A stretch of 21,346 bases of DNA, taken from contig DAIOFH010000064.1 in the NCBI GenBank assembly GCA_036745875.1, forward strand, positions 1-21,346. The letters run 5' to 3'. This stretch comes from DAIOFH01 sp036745875. GTDB taxonomy: Bacteria; Planctomycetota; SZUA-567. Every line of letters begins with the position of its first letter. The stretch's first letter is position 1. Below are positions 8,008-15,269 of the stretch, piece after piece. Position numbers and translations under genes: made by a program. Under the pieces are notes generated by a model, which was given only the letters and a program-made list of their open reading frames with translations, was not told the origin of the DNA and ran no database searches.

Positions 8008-10109
8008 ACACACACCAGGTTACGGAAAGGGTGATGGAAATGCGCCAGCGGATAGCCGACGGCGCGCACAAGAAATACCGCACCGGGCGGATCCCTGACG
8101 TAGCCGCAGCCTGCGACCGCGAAGGCCTGGACTGGCCCCATCGCGCCTCCCGGCTGACGAAGATGATGTGCGAGGCTGAAACGCCCGTCATCCTTCACGG
8201 CGAGACGATCGTCTTTACCCGTACCGTCCCTGGTGTTCCCCTTTATTATTCCGAACAGGACTGGCGGGCTCTCTTCAAGGGCCATGCCATGCATGAATCG
8301 GGGATTATTTCCAATATCTGCGCCGATTGGGAAATGCTCCTGCGGGAAGGTCTGGCGCAGCGAAAGGAAGTCATCGTCAACCGGAGCGCCAGTGAAGGAG
8401 GCGAGGAACTTGCCACGCTTGCCGAAACGGCCGCCGAGGCGATTGACGCGGTCCTCGCCCTGGCCGAACGCTACCGTCAGGAGGCTTTGAAACAAGGCAA
8501 GGCGGACGTCGCGGCCATTCTTGAAAAAGTTCCAGCCGGTCCCGCCGGGGATTTCAAACAGGCGCTGCAGTCGCTGAAGTTCGTGCATTCCGCCCTGTGG
8601 TTGAGCGGCCATTACCATGTGGGACTCGGGCGCTTCGACCAGTATATGTGGAAATACGCGGAAAACGACGTCAATGCGGGAAAACTGACCTGGGACGAAA
8701 TCGCCGACCTGATTGCGGAATTCTTCGTCAGCCTCAATAAGGACTCGGACCTCTATCCCGGCATACAGCAGGGGGACAATGGCCAATCCATGATGCTTGG
8801 CGGCGTCGACCGGGACGGCGGGACCTCGGTGAACCGACTCACCCATATCGTCCTGGACGTGACCCGCCAGATCCGCTTCATCGACCCGAAAATCAACCTC
8901 AGGGTTACCCAGGATACGCCGAGGGAGGTATTGCTGAAAGCGGTCGAATTGACCCGCATCGGCCTTGGGTTTCCCCAATATTCCAACGACGACGCGGTCA
9001 TTCCCGGCCTGGTCGAACTCGGGTACGAACTTGCCGACGCCCGCGACTACAGCGTCGCCGCCTGTTGGGAATTTCTTATTCCGGGCAAGGGAATGGATGT
9101 GGTGAACATCGGGGCGGTCTCCTTCCCCCATGCGGCGGATTATGCCTTGCGGCGCGTCCTGGCAGAAAACGGCGGCTTCGACCAGGTCATGGAGTTGTGC
9201 CGCCAGGACATAAATACGCAGGTCGACAGGCTGGTCGCGGAAAAGAAAAACATCATCCTGCCGCCGGCTCCGTTTTATTCTGCCCTGATGACCGACCAAT
9301 TCGAATCGAGGGGCGATTTGTCCGGCGGCTGCAAATACAATAATCTCGGCATCCACGGTTCCGGTTCCGCCAATGCCGCCGACGCCCTCGCCGCCGCGAA
9401 AAAACATGTCTTCGACGACCAGGCGGTGCAGGGGGAGCGCCTCCTTGCCGCGTTGGACGGGAATTTTTCCCATGACGAAGAGTTGCTGGAAATGCTGAAA
9501 TACCGCGCGCCGAAGACCGGGAACAACGACCCCCAGGTCGACGAATACCTGTGCCGGCTTTTCGATTTCTTCGCCGATGCCTGCGCCAAATACAACCCGG
9601 TCAACAAGCGCTGGCAGCGCGTCCGTCCCGGCACCGGGTCGGCGATGTACTATATCTGGCTCGCCAGCGGCCACGAGGGCATGATAGAGCCGGTGGTCGG
9701 CGCAACGGCGGACGGCAGGAAAAAGGGTGATTTCTTCAGTTCCAGCCTGGCGCCGTCGCAGGGCGTGAAGGTCTCCGGGCCGTTCGGGATTTTGCAGTCG
9801 TTTGCCAAGATCGATTACCGGCGTATCGTCAACGGCGGGCCGATCACGCTGGAATTGTCGGATTCCGTGTTCCGCAGTGAGGAATCGATCGGCAAGGTCG
9901 CTGATCTGGTCGCCCTGTTCGCCCGGCTCGGCTGCCAGCAGCTGCAACTGAACACCCTTAATGTCCTCGACCTGAAGGATGCGCAGGTGCATCCGGATAA
10001 GCACCGCAACCTGGTTGTGCGGGTCTGGGGCTGGAGCGGGTATTTTTGCGAATTGTCCAAGGAGTACCAGGATCACATCATCCGCAGGCATATGTTGGCG
10101 GTGGAATAG
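8004..10109 (+). CDS. Glycyl radical enzyme of the PFL2 superfamily, substrate unassigned
   Basis: 701 aa; a near-perfect ribosome site (AAGGAGGT, 7987-7994) precedes ATG 8004. These enzymes run radical eliminations, lyase reactions or decarboxylations in anaerobes. The glycyl radical loop is RVWGWSGYF with Gly676 as the expected radical site, near the C-terminus as usual. The thiyl Cys is Cys354 in AACWEFLIPGKG, with Glu356 two residues on, as the catalytic Cys-X-Glu of eliminase-type members. The X is Trp, whereas choline lyase and glycerol dehydratase have GCVE-type motifs. The N-terminal PFL domain, including EHG-like HGETIVFTR and FDQYMWKY segments, and the C-terminal glycine-radical domain are both complete. 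Length is somewhat short against the usual 750-850. I assign the superfamily with confidence and no substrate. Transcription ends at the hairpin at 10139. Confidence 0.93.
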   Translation: MNTHQVTERVMEMRQRIADGAHKKYRTGRIPDVAAACDREGLDWPHRASRLTKMMCEAETPVILHGETIVFTRTVPGVPLYYSEQDWRALFKGHAMHESGIISNICADWEMLLREGLAQRKEVIVNRSASEGGEELATLAETAAEAIDAVLALAERYRQEALKQGKADVAAILEKVPAGPAGDFKQALQSLKFVHSALWLSGHYHVGLGRFDQYMWKYAENDVNAGKLTWDEIADLIAEFFVSLNKDSDLYPGIQQGDNGQSMMLGGVDRDGGTSVNRLTHIVLDVTRQIRFIDPKINLRVTQDTPREVLLKAVELTRIGLGFPQYSNDDAVIPGLVELGYELADARDYSVAACWEFLIPGKGMDVVNIGAVSFPHAADYALRRVLAENGGFDQVMELCRQDINTQVDRLVAEKKNIILPPAPFYSALMTDQFESRGDLSGGCKYNNLGIHGSGSANAADALAAAKKHVFDDQAVQGERLLAALDGNFSHDEELLEMLKYRAPKTGNNDPQVDEYLCRLFDFFADACAKYNPVNKRWQRVRPGTGSAMYYIWLASGHEGMIEPVVGATADGRKKGDFFSSSLAPSQGVKVSGPFGILQSFAKIDYRRIVNGGPITLELSDSVFRSEESIGKVADLVALFARLGCQQLQLNTLNVLDLKDAQVHPDKHRNLVVRVWGWSGYFCELSKEYQDHIIRRHMLAVE

Positions 10110-10138
10110 AAATTCATATACAGGCTCATAGCGCCAAT

Positions 10139-10183
10139 AAACCACTCCCCGCCGCGAATTCGTGACGGGGAGCGGTTTTTTTT
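10139..10183. terminator. Strong, probably bidirectional rho-independent terminator
   Basis: Arms 10139-10151 and 10166-10178 (core CTCCCCG/CGGGGAG, one internal mismatch) are followed by a run of eight T (10176-10183) on the plus strand and preceded by an A-rich stretch that gives a weaker T-rich tail on the minus strand. It sits between the convergent glycyl radical and cyclase operons. Confidence 0.85.
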
Positions 10184-10748
10184 ATTCCATTTCGGCAATG
10201 ACGCGGCACTTGAGACCGGTCATCGTCGGATCGTCGAGCCACATGGTATACACCGTGAACTGCGCCTGCCCGATGAGCTGCAGATTGCACAGGTTCTCGA
10301 TCACGTAGACGCCGCCTTCCTCGCAACGCCTATCCGCGGGGCCATGCTCGTCGGCGCGGCGTATGCCGCAGCAATCCACGCCGATAAAATGGATTTTCTT
10401 TTCAATAAGCCAGCCAATCAGATCGTCCGAGAGCTGCGGATGGTCCTTGAAATAGCCGGCGCTGCCATAAGGGTGATGCTCAATCCGCGCTGTTCGGATC
10501 AGGACAAAATCCCCTGCGCGGATATCCGCATTTTCCATATCGCCGATGCCGATCTCCCTTTCCTCGCTAATGCCGGCCGCATCCACCAGCACCCCCCTGC
10601 TTTTGAAATAATCAAGGGGGATCGCCGTTTTGCAATAGGTGTCCAGATGAGTGCCGATATGGCCGCCGGCGACGTGCCGGTGCTCGCTTTTCTCGAGCCA
10701 TTGCTCGATTTGTTCACCACTAAGTTTTGTCGTCAAATCAATAATCAC
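10182..10748 (-). CDS. Cyclase-family (KynB-like, PF04199) metal-dependent hydrolase
   Basis: 188 aa starting with GTG at 10748; the start overlaps the MarR stop (GTGA, 4 bases) and has GAGGAG about 8 bases upstream. The family includes bacterial kynurenine formamidase and uncharacterised amidase- or lactonase-like hydrolases with a divalent metal. The motif HIGTHLD (His30, His34, Asp36) matches HxGTHxD, followed by TYCK where the family usually has a Pro and a further His, so that metal or catalytic position (Lys40) is altered. The late DEHGPADRRCEEGGVYVIENL segment gives the conserved Glu before Asn-Leu. It is slightly shorter than typical members. Pairing with a MarR repressor suggests induction by a small aromatic or acidic effector. 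Substrate unknown. Confidence 0.85.
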   Translation of the reverse strand: MIIDLTTKLSGEQIEQWLEKSEHRHVAGGHIGTHLDTYCKTAIPLDYFKSRGVLVDAAGISEEREIGIGDMENADIRAGDFVLIRTARIEHHPYGSAGYFKDHPQLSDDLIGWLIEKKIHFIGVDCCGIRRADEHGPADRRCEEGGVYVIENLCNLQLIGQAQFTVYTMWLDDPTMTGLKCRVIAEME

Positions 10749-11197
10749 CGCGTTTTCTCCTCTATCACTTGTTCAAGATAGTTGTTGAATCGATCCAGAA
10801 AGGTCGAGACGACAACCTTGTCCTCTGCGGAAATGCCGCGCAAAAACTTGAGATCCCGTCTTTCCCATGCCTTGTGCGCCTTGGTATGCCGTTCATTGGC
10901 TACTTTACCCTCCGCTGTGAGGCGGTGGTATTTCTCCTTTTTATTGCCGGGAGACTGGAATATTTCCACCAGCCCCCTTCCTGTGAGCTTTTTGGTGATT
11001 TTACTCGCAGCTCCCCGCGTCATCCGAAGACGGTCCGCTATCGCCGTGGTGTTTGGTTCGTCCATCTGGTCTATGGCGGCAAGGCAATGAATCTCGGAAT
11101 ACCCCATGCTCGAATAAAGCACGTGATCCGTGAGCTTGCTGAGCATGTCCTGCTTTTCATAGATCGCCTGGAACTGGGACAAAAGGCGGTTTTCCAT
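10745..11197 (-). CDS. MarR-family transcriptional regulator
   Basis: 150 aa from ATG 11197 (AGGA 6 bases upstream); an in-frame upstream start at 11272 would cross the promoter and operator, so it is rejected. The winged helix-turn-helix spans about residues 30-95: GYSEIHCLAAID, NTTAIADRLRMTRGAASKITKKLTGRGLVE and the wing QSPGNKKEKYHRLTAEG. Flanking N- and C-terminal helices form the dimer interface in this family. It most likely represses its own operon, including the cyclase gene translated from the overlapping GTG, through the palindrome that covers its own -10. Confidence 0.9.
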   Translation of the reverse strand: MENRLLSQFQAIYEKQDMLSKLTDHVLYSSMGYSEIHCLAAIDQMDEPNTTAIADRLRMTRGAASKITKKLTGRGLVEIFQSPGNKKEKYHRLTAEGKVANERHTKAHKAWERRDLKFLRGISAEDKVVVSTFLDRFNNYLEQVIEEKTR

Positions 11198-11212
11198 ATT
11201 CCATCCTTTCGA

Positions 11213-11238
11213 ATTATTGTTTCCGTGGAAACAATAAT
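11213..11238. promoter_or_regulatory. Operator: 26-bp perfect palindrome at the MarR promoter
   Basis: Arms 11213-11224 (ATTATTGTTTCC) and 11227-11238 (its exact reverse complement) flank a 2-bp centre (GT). The dyad overlaps the -10 of the minus-strand promoter and lies 16 bases upstream of the MarR ATG. This is the expected position for autorepression by a MarR dimer. Confidence 0.8.
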
Positions 11239-11259
11239 ATATTCGATGGCCAATGTCAA
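11231..11259 (-). promoter_or_regulatory. Sigma70 promoter of the marR-cyclase operon
   Basis: On the minus strand a perfect TTGACA (11259-11254) is 17 bp from TATTGT (11236-11231). The -10 lies inside the palindromic operator. Confidence 0.75.
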
Positions 11260-11387
11260 TAGGCAATATCATTTTAAAAATATCTTGGATTCACGGGCGC
11301 CGCCGGCGTGATGGGGATTCCCAGGAGACAGATAATTATTCCTGGCCCGCCGCAGGCAAAGCTTCCCAAAGCGTTTCAAATCCCATG

Positions 11388-11452
11388 GCGGCATGCAGGC
11401 ATAGTGTAAATATTACATAGTCTGTGTATGTAATATTTACATGCCATGCCGC
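11388..11452. promoter_or_regulatory. 65-bp nested inverted repeat, candidate enhancer/operator of the importer operon
   Basis: Inner perfect 15-bp arms (11405-11419 and 11427-11441) with a 7-nt centre; outer arms GCGGCATG (11388-11395) and CATGCCGC (11445-11452) extend the dyad with a few unpaired bases. Each inner arm is itself a dyad, TGTAA-N3-TTACA (11405-11417 and 11429-11441), so there are two tandem binding-site-like elements whose centres are 24 bp apart. They lie about 110-170 bp upstream of the -24/-12-like element, the usual place for sites of sigma54 activators. Confidence 0.6.
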
Positions 11453-11520
11453 ACCGAACGTGTGTACTACCAGTGGTCTTCCCGGCTGGAACCCTTTTTG
11501 AGTCTTGTAACTCTGTATGA

Positions 11521-11549
11521 TTGCAGTCGATACAATTTCTGTATATATT
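11521..11549 (+). promoter_or_regulatory. Candidate sigma70 promoter upstream of the binding-protein gene
   Basis: TTGCAG (11521-11526) and TATATT (11544-11549) with 17-bp spacing. It competes with, or complements, the sigma54-like element just downstream. Confidence 0.4.
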
Positions 11550-11559
11550 TTCTTCAAAC

Positions 11560-11575
11560 TGGCAGTGGGCTTGTA
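11560..11575 (+). promoter_or_regulatory. Candidate sigma54 (-24/-12) promoter of the importer operon
   Basis: TGGCAG (11560-11565), five bases, then TTGTA (11571-11575). This matches the TGGCAC-N5-TTGCW pattern except at two positions, notably T for the -12 C. The start site would be near 11587, leaving a 60-nt leader to ATG 11648. An NtrC-type regulator with GAFTGA is encoded directly after this operon, which raises the likelihood. Confidence 0.4.
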
Positions 11576-11647
11576 TTGAAGTGACGTGGGCCGCGGCCCT
11601 TTTGAAGCCTCGGCGGTGAATTTTCTTTTGGAAAAAAGGAGTTGGAT

Positions 11648-12604
11648 ATGAAGAAGTCTGCATTTGCGTTGGCGCTGGCGTTGTATTTCCTTTTGACGCT
11701 TACGGTCTCCGGCGCCTCGGCGGGACAGGTGACGATTGGTTTTTCAAATCGCACATTGGACGGCCCGTTCTTCCAGGCTCTTTCCGCCGCTATTGAGGAA
11801 AAGGGCAAGGCGCTCGGCTACAACATGATTTTGACTGACGCCCGCACGGATTTCAGCAAGCAAATTTCCGATGTGGAAGACATGCTGGTGCAGAACATCG
11901 ACTACCTGATCCTCAATCCCCAGGATCCGAAGGCGTCAATGCAGATCATCAAGCGCGCCCAGGCGGTGAATGTTCCGGTCATCATCATCGATATGAGCAT
12001 CGGGCCTGCGGCAGGCGTTTTGACCCGAATCACCGGCAACAATGTTGACGGCAACGTCCTCATCGGCGAATACGCCGTGGAGCAGGCCGGGAACGACCCG
12101 ATCAAGCTGTCCCTCGTCAGCTTCCAGCCCGGCGTCATCGTCACCGTCGAGCGCCGCGACAGCTTTTTGGCCGGCATCGTGTCCAAGCAGCTCAGGGACA
12201 AGGGTTCGGCCAAACTCGAAATCCTTACCGAAACGTTTGCCGGCGGCACCGACGAAGGCGGCTTGAAATGCGTCGAAGACATCCTCACCGCCTATCCCGA
12301 GACCAACACCCTTTACACCGACACCAGCCTGCAGCTGCGCGGCATGATCAACGCCCTCAAGGCGGCCGGCCGTCAGGACGTCAAGGTCTATTCGTTCGAC
12401 GGGGCGAAGTTCGAGTACGACTACATCAAGTCCGGCGACCTCGGCGCCACCGGCGAAAACAGCCCCTTCAAGCTGGCCGACATGGCCTTCGACGTCATCG
12501 ACCAGCACATCAAGGGCGAAAGGGTGTTCCCCTACCATATCGCCCCGAAGGGTCTTTGCGTCAACAAGTCCAACGTGGAAGCGGCATACAACGACGGCTT
12601 CTAG
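11648..12604 (+). CDS. Periplasmic substrate-binding protein of a ribose-type ABC importer
   Basis: 318 aa from ATG 11648, with AAGGAG 6 bases upstream; an in-frame TTG at 11642 overlaps that ribosome site and is rejected. A Sec signal peptide covers about residues 1-25 (ending ASA before GQVTIGFSN), with no lipobox. The mature protein is of the peripla_BP_4/RbsB type: NRTLDGPFFQALSAAIEEKGKALGY opening, VEDMLVQNIDYLILNPQDPKA, VPVIIIDMS, GNNVDGNVLIGEYA, and C-terminal CVNKSNVEAAYNDGF. It captures a sugar-like ligand for the ATPase and permease encoded next. A stable stem-loop after its stop probably raises its level relative to the rest of the operon. The ligand cannot be read from sequence. 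Confidence 0.92.
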   Translation: MKKSAFALALALYFLLTLTVSGASAGQVTIGFSNRTLDGPFFQALSAAIEEKGKALGYNMILTDARTDFSKQISDVEDMLVQNIDYLILNPQDPKASMQIIKRAQAVNVPVIIIDMSIGPAAGVLTRITGNNVDGNVLIGEYAVEQAGNDPIKLSLVSFQPGVIVTVERRDSFLAGIVSKQLRDKGSAKLEILTETFAGGTDEGGLKCVEDILTAYPETNTLYTDTSLQLRGMINALKAAGRQDVKVYSFDGAKFEYDYIKSGDLGATGENSPFKLADMAFDVIDQHIKGERVFPYHIAPKGLCVNKSNVEAAYNDGF

Positions 12605-12618
12605 ATAAGATAACGGAT

Positions 12619-12656
12619 GGGGACATGCGGTTGCCTGTGGTGCACGGCATGTCCCC
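12619..12656 (+). repeat. Intercistronic stem-loop after the binding-protein gene
   Basis: Perfect 10-bp arms GGGGACATGC (12619-12628) and GCATGTCCCC (12647-12656) with an 18-nt loop that can fold further. No T-run follows. In binding-protein-dependent operons such hairpins commonly stabilise the upstream message and dampen read-through, giving excess binding protein. Confidence 0.65.
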
Positions 12657-12701
12657 GTTGCTTCGCACGATAACTATTCCCTTGTCGAGGATGACAGCAT
12701 A

Positions 12702-14222
12702 ATGACCGCCAGCGAAGAATACGCGATTGAAGCGATCAATATAGGAAAGGCTTTCGGTGGCGTACATGCCCTGCGCGGCATCAACTTCAAGGCGCGAAAA
12801 GGCAGCATCCACTGCATCGTGGGTGAAAACGGCGCGGGCAAATCGACGCTGATGAAGATTTTTTCCGGCGTGGAAACGAAAGATTCCGGAACGATCAGGA
12901 TCAACGGGCGGGAAGTTGAAATCACCGGTCCCCAGAGCAGCCGCGAGCACGGCATCGGGATCATCTATCAGGAGTTCGTTCTCGCGCCCGACATGTCGGT
13001 CGCGGAAAACGTGTTTCTCGATAACCTCACTGACGGGCGATTCTTCGTGAATTGGAAAAGAATCACCAAGGACACCCAGCAGATCCTCGCCGATTTCGGG
13101 TTCGACATCAAGGCAAGCACCCGTGTCGGCGACCTTTCCGTCGCGTACATGCAGATCGTGGAGATCATCAAGGCGCTGGCGAAAAACGTAAGCATCCTCA
13201 TCCTTGACGAACCGACGGCCGTCCTCGCCGATCCGGAGATCAAGGTGCTGTTCGCCATCCTCCGGCGGCTGAAGGAGCAGGGCGTCACCATCATTTACAT
13301 TTCGCACCGGCTTGCCGAGGTTTTCGAAATAGCCGACGAAATCACCGTCTTCAAGGACGGCGAAAGCATCGAGACCTGCCGTTGCGGGGACACCTGCCGC
13401 GACAGAATCATCACCACCATGATCGGCAGGGAAATGAAGGATCTTTTCCCGCCCCGCAATGCCCGGATCGGCGAGGAGATCTTCCGCACCGAGGACCTGG
13501 CGCAAACGTCCATCCTCGACGGCGTCGACATCGCCGTACGCGCCGGCGAAGTGGTGGGCATCTCCGGCCTCGTCGGCTCCGGGCGCAGCGAATTCGCGCG
13601 TGCAGTGTTCGGAATCGACAGGGTGACGCGCGGCACCGTCTACATCGGTAAAAAGGCGGTCAGGATCCGGAAACCGCAGGACGCCCTCCGCCATCGCCTC
13701 GGGCTTGTCCCGGAAAACAGGAAGGACCAGGGCCTGTTCCTCAACCTGGCCATTGCTGAAAACGTCACCATGGCCAATAAAAAATCCATCTCCGCCGGCG
13801 GGGTGTTTCTCCGTCATGATCATGAGCGGAAACTTGCCGAGGATTTTCGCGGCAAACTGGCCATCAAGCTGGGCAATGTCCGTGACGCCGTCTCCAGCCT
13901 CAGCGGCGGCAACCAGCAGAAGGTGGCGCTGGCCAAGTGGCTGCACGCCCGTTGCGACGTCTTGATTTTCGACGAGCCGACGCGGGGCGTCGATGTCGGC
14001 GGAAAACAGGAAATCTACCGCCTGATCAACGAACTCGCCGTTTCGGGATACGGTATCTTGGTAATTTCGTCGGAAATGCTGGAAATCATCGGCCTTTGCG
14101 ACCGTTCCTATGTTTTCAGCGAGGGAAAGGTCACCGGCCACCTCGTGAAGGAGGAAATGACCGAGGCGGAACTGCTCCGGCTGGCCATTCCCACCAGCCG
14201 TGTTGGAAAGCGCAACGCCTGA
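12702..14222 (+). CDS. Sugar ABC transporter ATP-binding protein, two fused NBDs (RbsA/MglA type)
   Basis: 506 aa, standard length. NBD1: Walker A GENGAGKST (41-49), Q-loop Gln90, signature position LSVAY (145-149), Walker B ILILDE (165-170), H-loop His202. NBD2: degenerate Walker A GLVGSGRSE (289-297, Arg for Lys as usual in this family), GLVPENRKDQGLF (334-346), intact signature LSGGN (400-404), Walker B LIFDE (421-425), and Ser in place of the H-loop His (SSEML). The NBD1 signature lacks the usual Gly-Gln, which is odd. It energises the permease encoded next. The start ATG has only a distant GAGG (11 bases), suggesting weak initiation after the upstream hairpin. NBD1 is clearly related to the N-terminal domain of the kinase at 17857. 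Confidence 0.95.
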   Translation: MTASEEYAIEAINIGKAFGGVHALRGINFKARKGSIHCIVGENGAGKSTLMKIFSGVETKDSGTIRINGREVEITGPQSSREHGIGIIYQEFVLAPDMSVAENVFLDNLTDGRFFVNWKRITKDTQQILADFGFDIKASTRVGDLSVAYMQIVEIIKALAKNVSILILDEPTAVLADPEIKVLFAILRRLKEQGVTIIYISHRLAEVFEIADEITVFKDGESIETCRCGDTCRDRIITTMIGREMKDLFPPRNARIGEEIFRTEDLAQTSILDGVDIAVRAGEVVGISGLVGSGRSEFARAVFGIDRVTRGTVYIGKKAVRIRKPQDALRHRLGLVPENRKDQGLFLNLAIAENVTMANKKSISAGGVFLRHDHERKLAEDFRGKLAIKLGNVRDAVSSLSGGNQQKVALAKWLHARCDVLIFDEPTRGVDVGGKQEIYRLINELAVSGYGILVISSEMLEIIGLCDRSYVFSEGKVTGHLVKEEMTEAELLRLAIPTSRVGKRNA

Positions 14223-14258
14223 CCGCTTCGCAGGATGGTTCCCCATTTAAAATGTTCG

Positions 14259-14264
14259 AAGGAG
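14259..14264 (+). promoter_or_regulatory. Ribosome binding site that fixes a TTG start for the permease
   Basis: AAGGAG is followed by 6 bases and then TTG at 14271. The upstream in-frame ATG at 14235 has no comparable site and would add a hydrophilic 12-residue extension. Confidence 0.7.
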
Positions 14265-14270
14265 TCGGTT

Positions 14271-15203
14271 TTGAACAAGGTAAAACACTTTTTAGGCAAC
14301 AATACCACCATCATAGCCTTTGTCATGATGTTGGTGATAGCCGGCCTGGCTTCCAATAAATTCTACTCGATGGCGAACATCGCCAACGTCATGCGCCAGG
14401 CCGCCCCGCTGGGCGTTGTCGCCCTTGGCGTTCTTTTCGTCATCATAACCGGCGGCATTGACCTGTCGGTGGGAGCCATTATCGCGCTCGGGAACGTCAG
14501 CCTGGCCCTGATGGCGCAGAAACACGGCATGGGAATCGCGGTGGTGACGGCCCTCGCGGCCTGTTCCTGCGTCGGCGTCATCGCCGGGCTGCTGGTTACC
14601 AAGGGCCGGATCACGCCGTTTGTCGCGACATTGGCGATAATGACCATCCTGCGCGGGCTGACCCTGATCCTCACCAAGGGCAATCCGATCTTCATCGAGG
14701 ACGAGAATTTCCTGAAAATAGGGACCGGGGCGATAGCTCTCATCCCGTATCCCTTCATCGTTCTCCTGGTTTTCTTCATCATCAGTTCGGTCCTGCTCGA
14801 CCACACCATTTTCGGGCGCATGGTCATCGCGCTCGGCAGCAACGAAACCGCCGCCCGCTATGCCGCCCTGAACGTCCACCTCTTCAAGTCGCTGGCCTAT
14901 GTCTTTTGCGGCTTTTCCGCCGGAGTGGCGTCCGTCATCCTCAGCGCCCGCACAGGCGTTGGTTCGGCGCTGGTCGCCGAAGGCTATGAGCTTGACGCCA
15001 TCGCTTCGGTGGTCATCGGCGGAGCCAGCCTTTCCGGCGGCAAGGGGCGTACGTTCAACACCCTCCTGGGTGCCCTTATCATCAGCATGATCTCCAACAT
15101 CATGAACCTCGCCGGCGTTCCCGGCTACCACCAAAAGATAGTGAAGGGTTTTATCATCATTTTCGCGGTGCTCGCCGAGAGCGTGAAAGAGCGGAATAAA
15201 TAG
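14271..15203 (+). CDS. Sugar ABC transporter permease (RbsC/MglC family)
   Basis: 310 aa from TTG 14271. The protein is hydrophobic throughout, with about eight to ten membrane segments expected. Family landmarks are GGIDLSVGA (61-69), KGRITPFVATLAIMTILRG (111-129), the GSNETAARYAALNV loop (189-202), and the late cytoplasmic ELDAIASVVIGGASLSGGKG (240-259) that contacts the ATPase. It forms the homodimeric channel of a ribose/galactose-type importer with the ATPase encoded 48 bases upstream. The kinase's N-terminal NBD-like domain would be able, in principle, to contact the same permease surface; that is inference. Substrate unknown. Confidence 0.93.
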   Translation: MNKVKHFLGNNTTIIAFVMMLVIAGLASNKFYSMANIANVMRQAAPLGVVALGVLFVIITGGIDLSVGAIIALGNVSLALMAQKHGMGIAVVTALAACSCVGVIAGLLVTKGRITPFVATLAIMTILRGLTLILTKGNPIFIEDENFLKIGTGAIALIPYPFIVLLVFFIISSVLLDHTIFGRMVIALGSNETAARYAALNVHLFKSLAYVFCGFSAGVASVILSARTGVGSALVAEGYELDAIASVVIGGASLSGGKGRTFNTLLGALIISMISNIMNLAGVPGYHQKIVKGFIIIFAVLAESVKERNK

Positions 15204-15218
15204 TTCTACAACCAAAGG

Positions 15219-15247
15219 GCGGCCACGTTCCCGCATCGGGACGCCGC
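15219..15247 (+). repeat. Stem-loop between permease and URO-D genes
   Basis: An imperfect hairpin: the core CCCG-CAT-CGGG (15230-15240) extends outward through GT/AC to GCGG/CCGC, with small bulges. It lies in the 66-base gap before the URO-D gene, has no T-run, and may adjust read-through or mRNA stability. Confidence 0.4.
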
Positions 15248-15269
15248 TTGCAAGGAAAGGAAGCAGATA

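Noticed and set aside
7968..10145. 725-codon open frame on the minus strand opposite the glycyl radical enzyme
   Set aside because: The plus-strand enzyme has intact catalytic motifs and a strong ribosome site; the antisense translation has no domain and would read through the terminator region.
11321..11345. CCAGGA/TCCTGG inverted pair upstream of the importer
   Set aside because: Six-base arms with a 13-base centre are within chance expectation and lie outside any promoter element.
12561..14246. 561-codon minus-strand open frame opposite the ABC ATPase
   Set aside because: Shadow of a gene with all expected ATPase motifs; no start signal or family resemblance.
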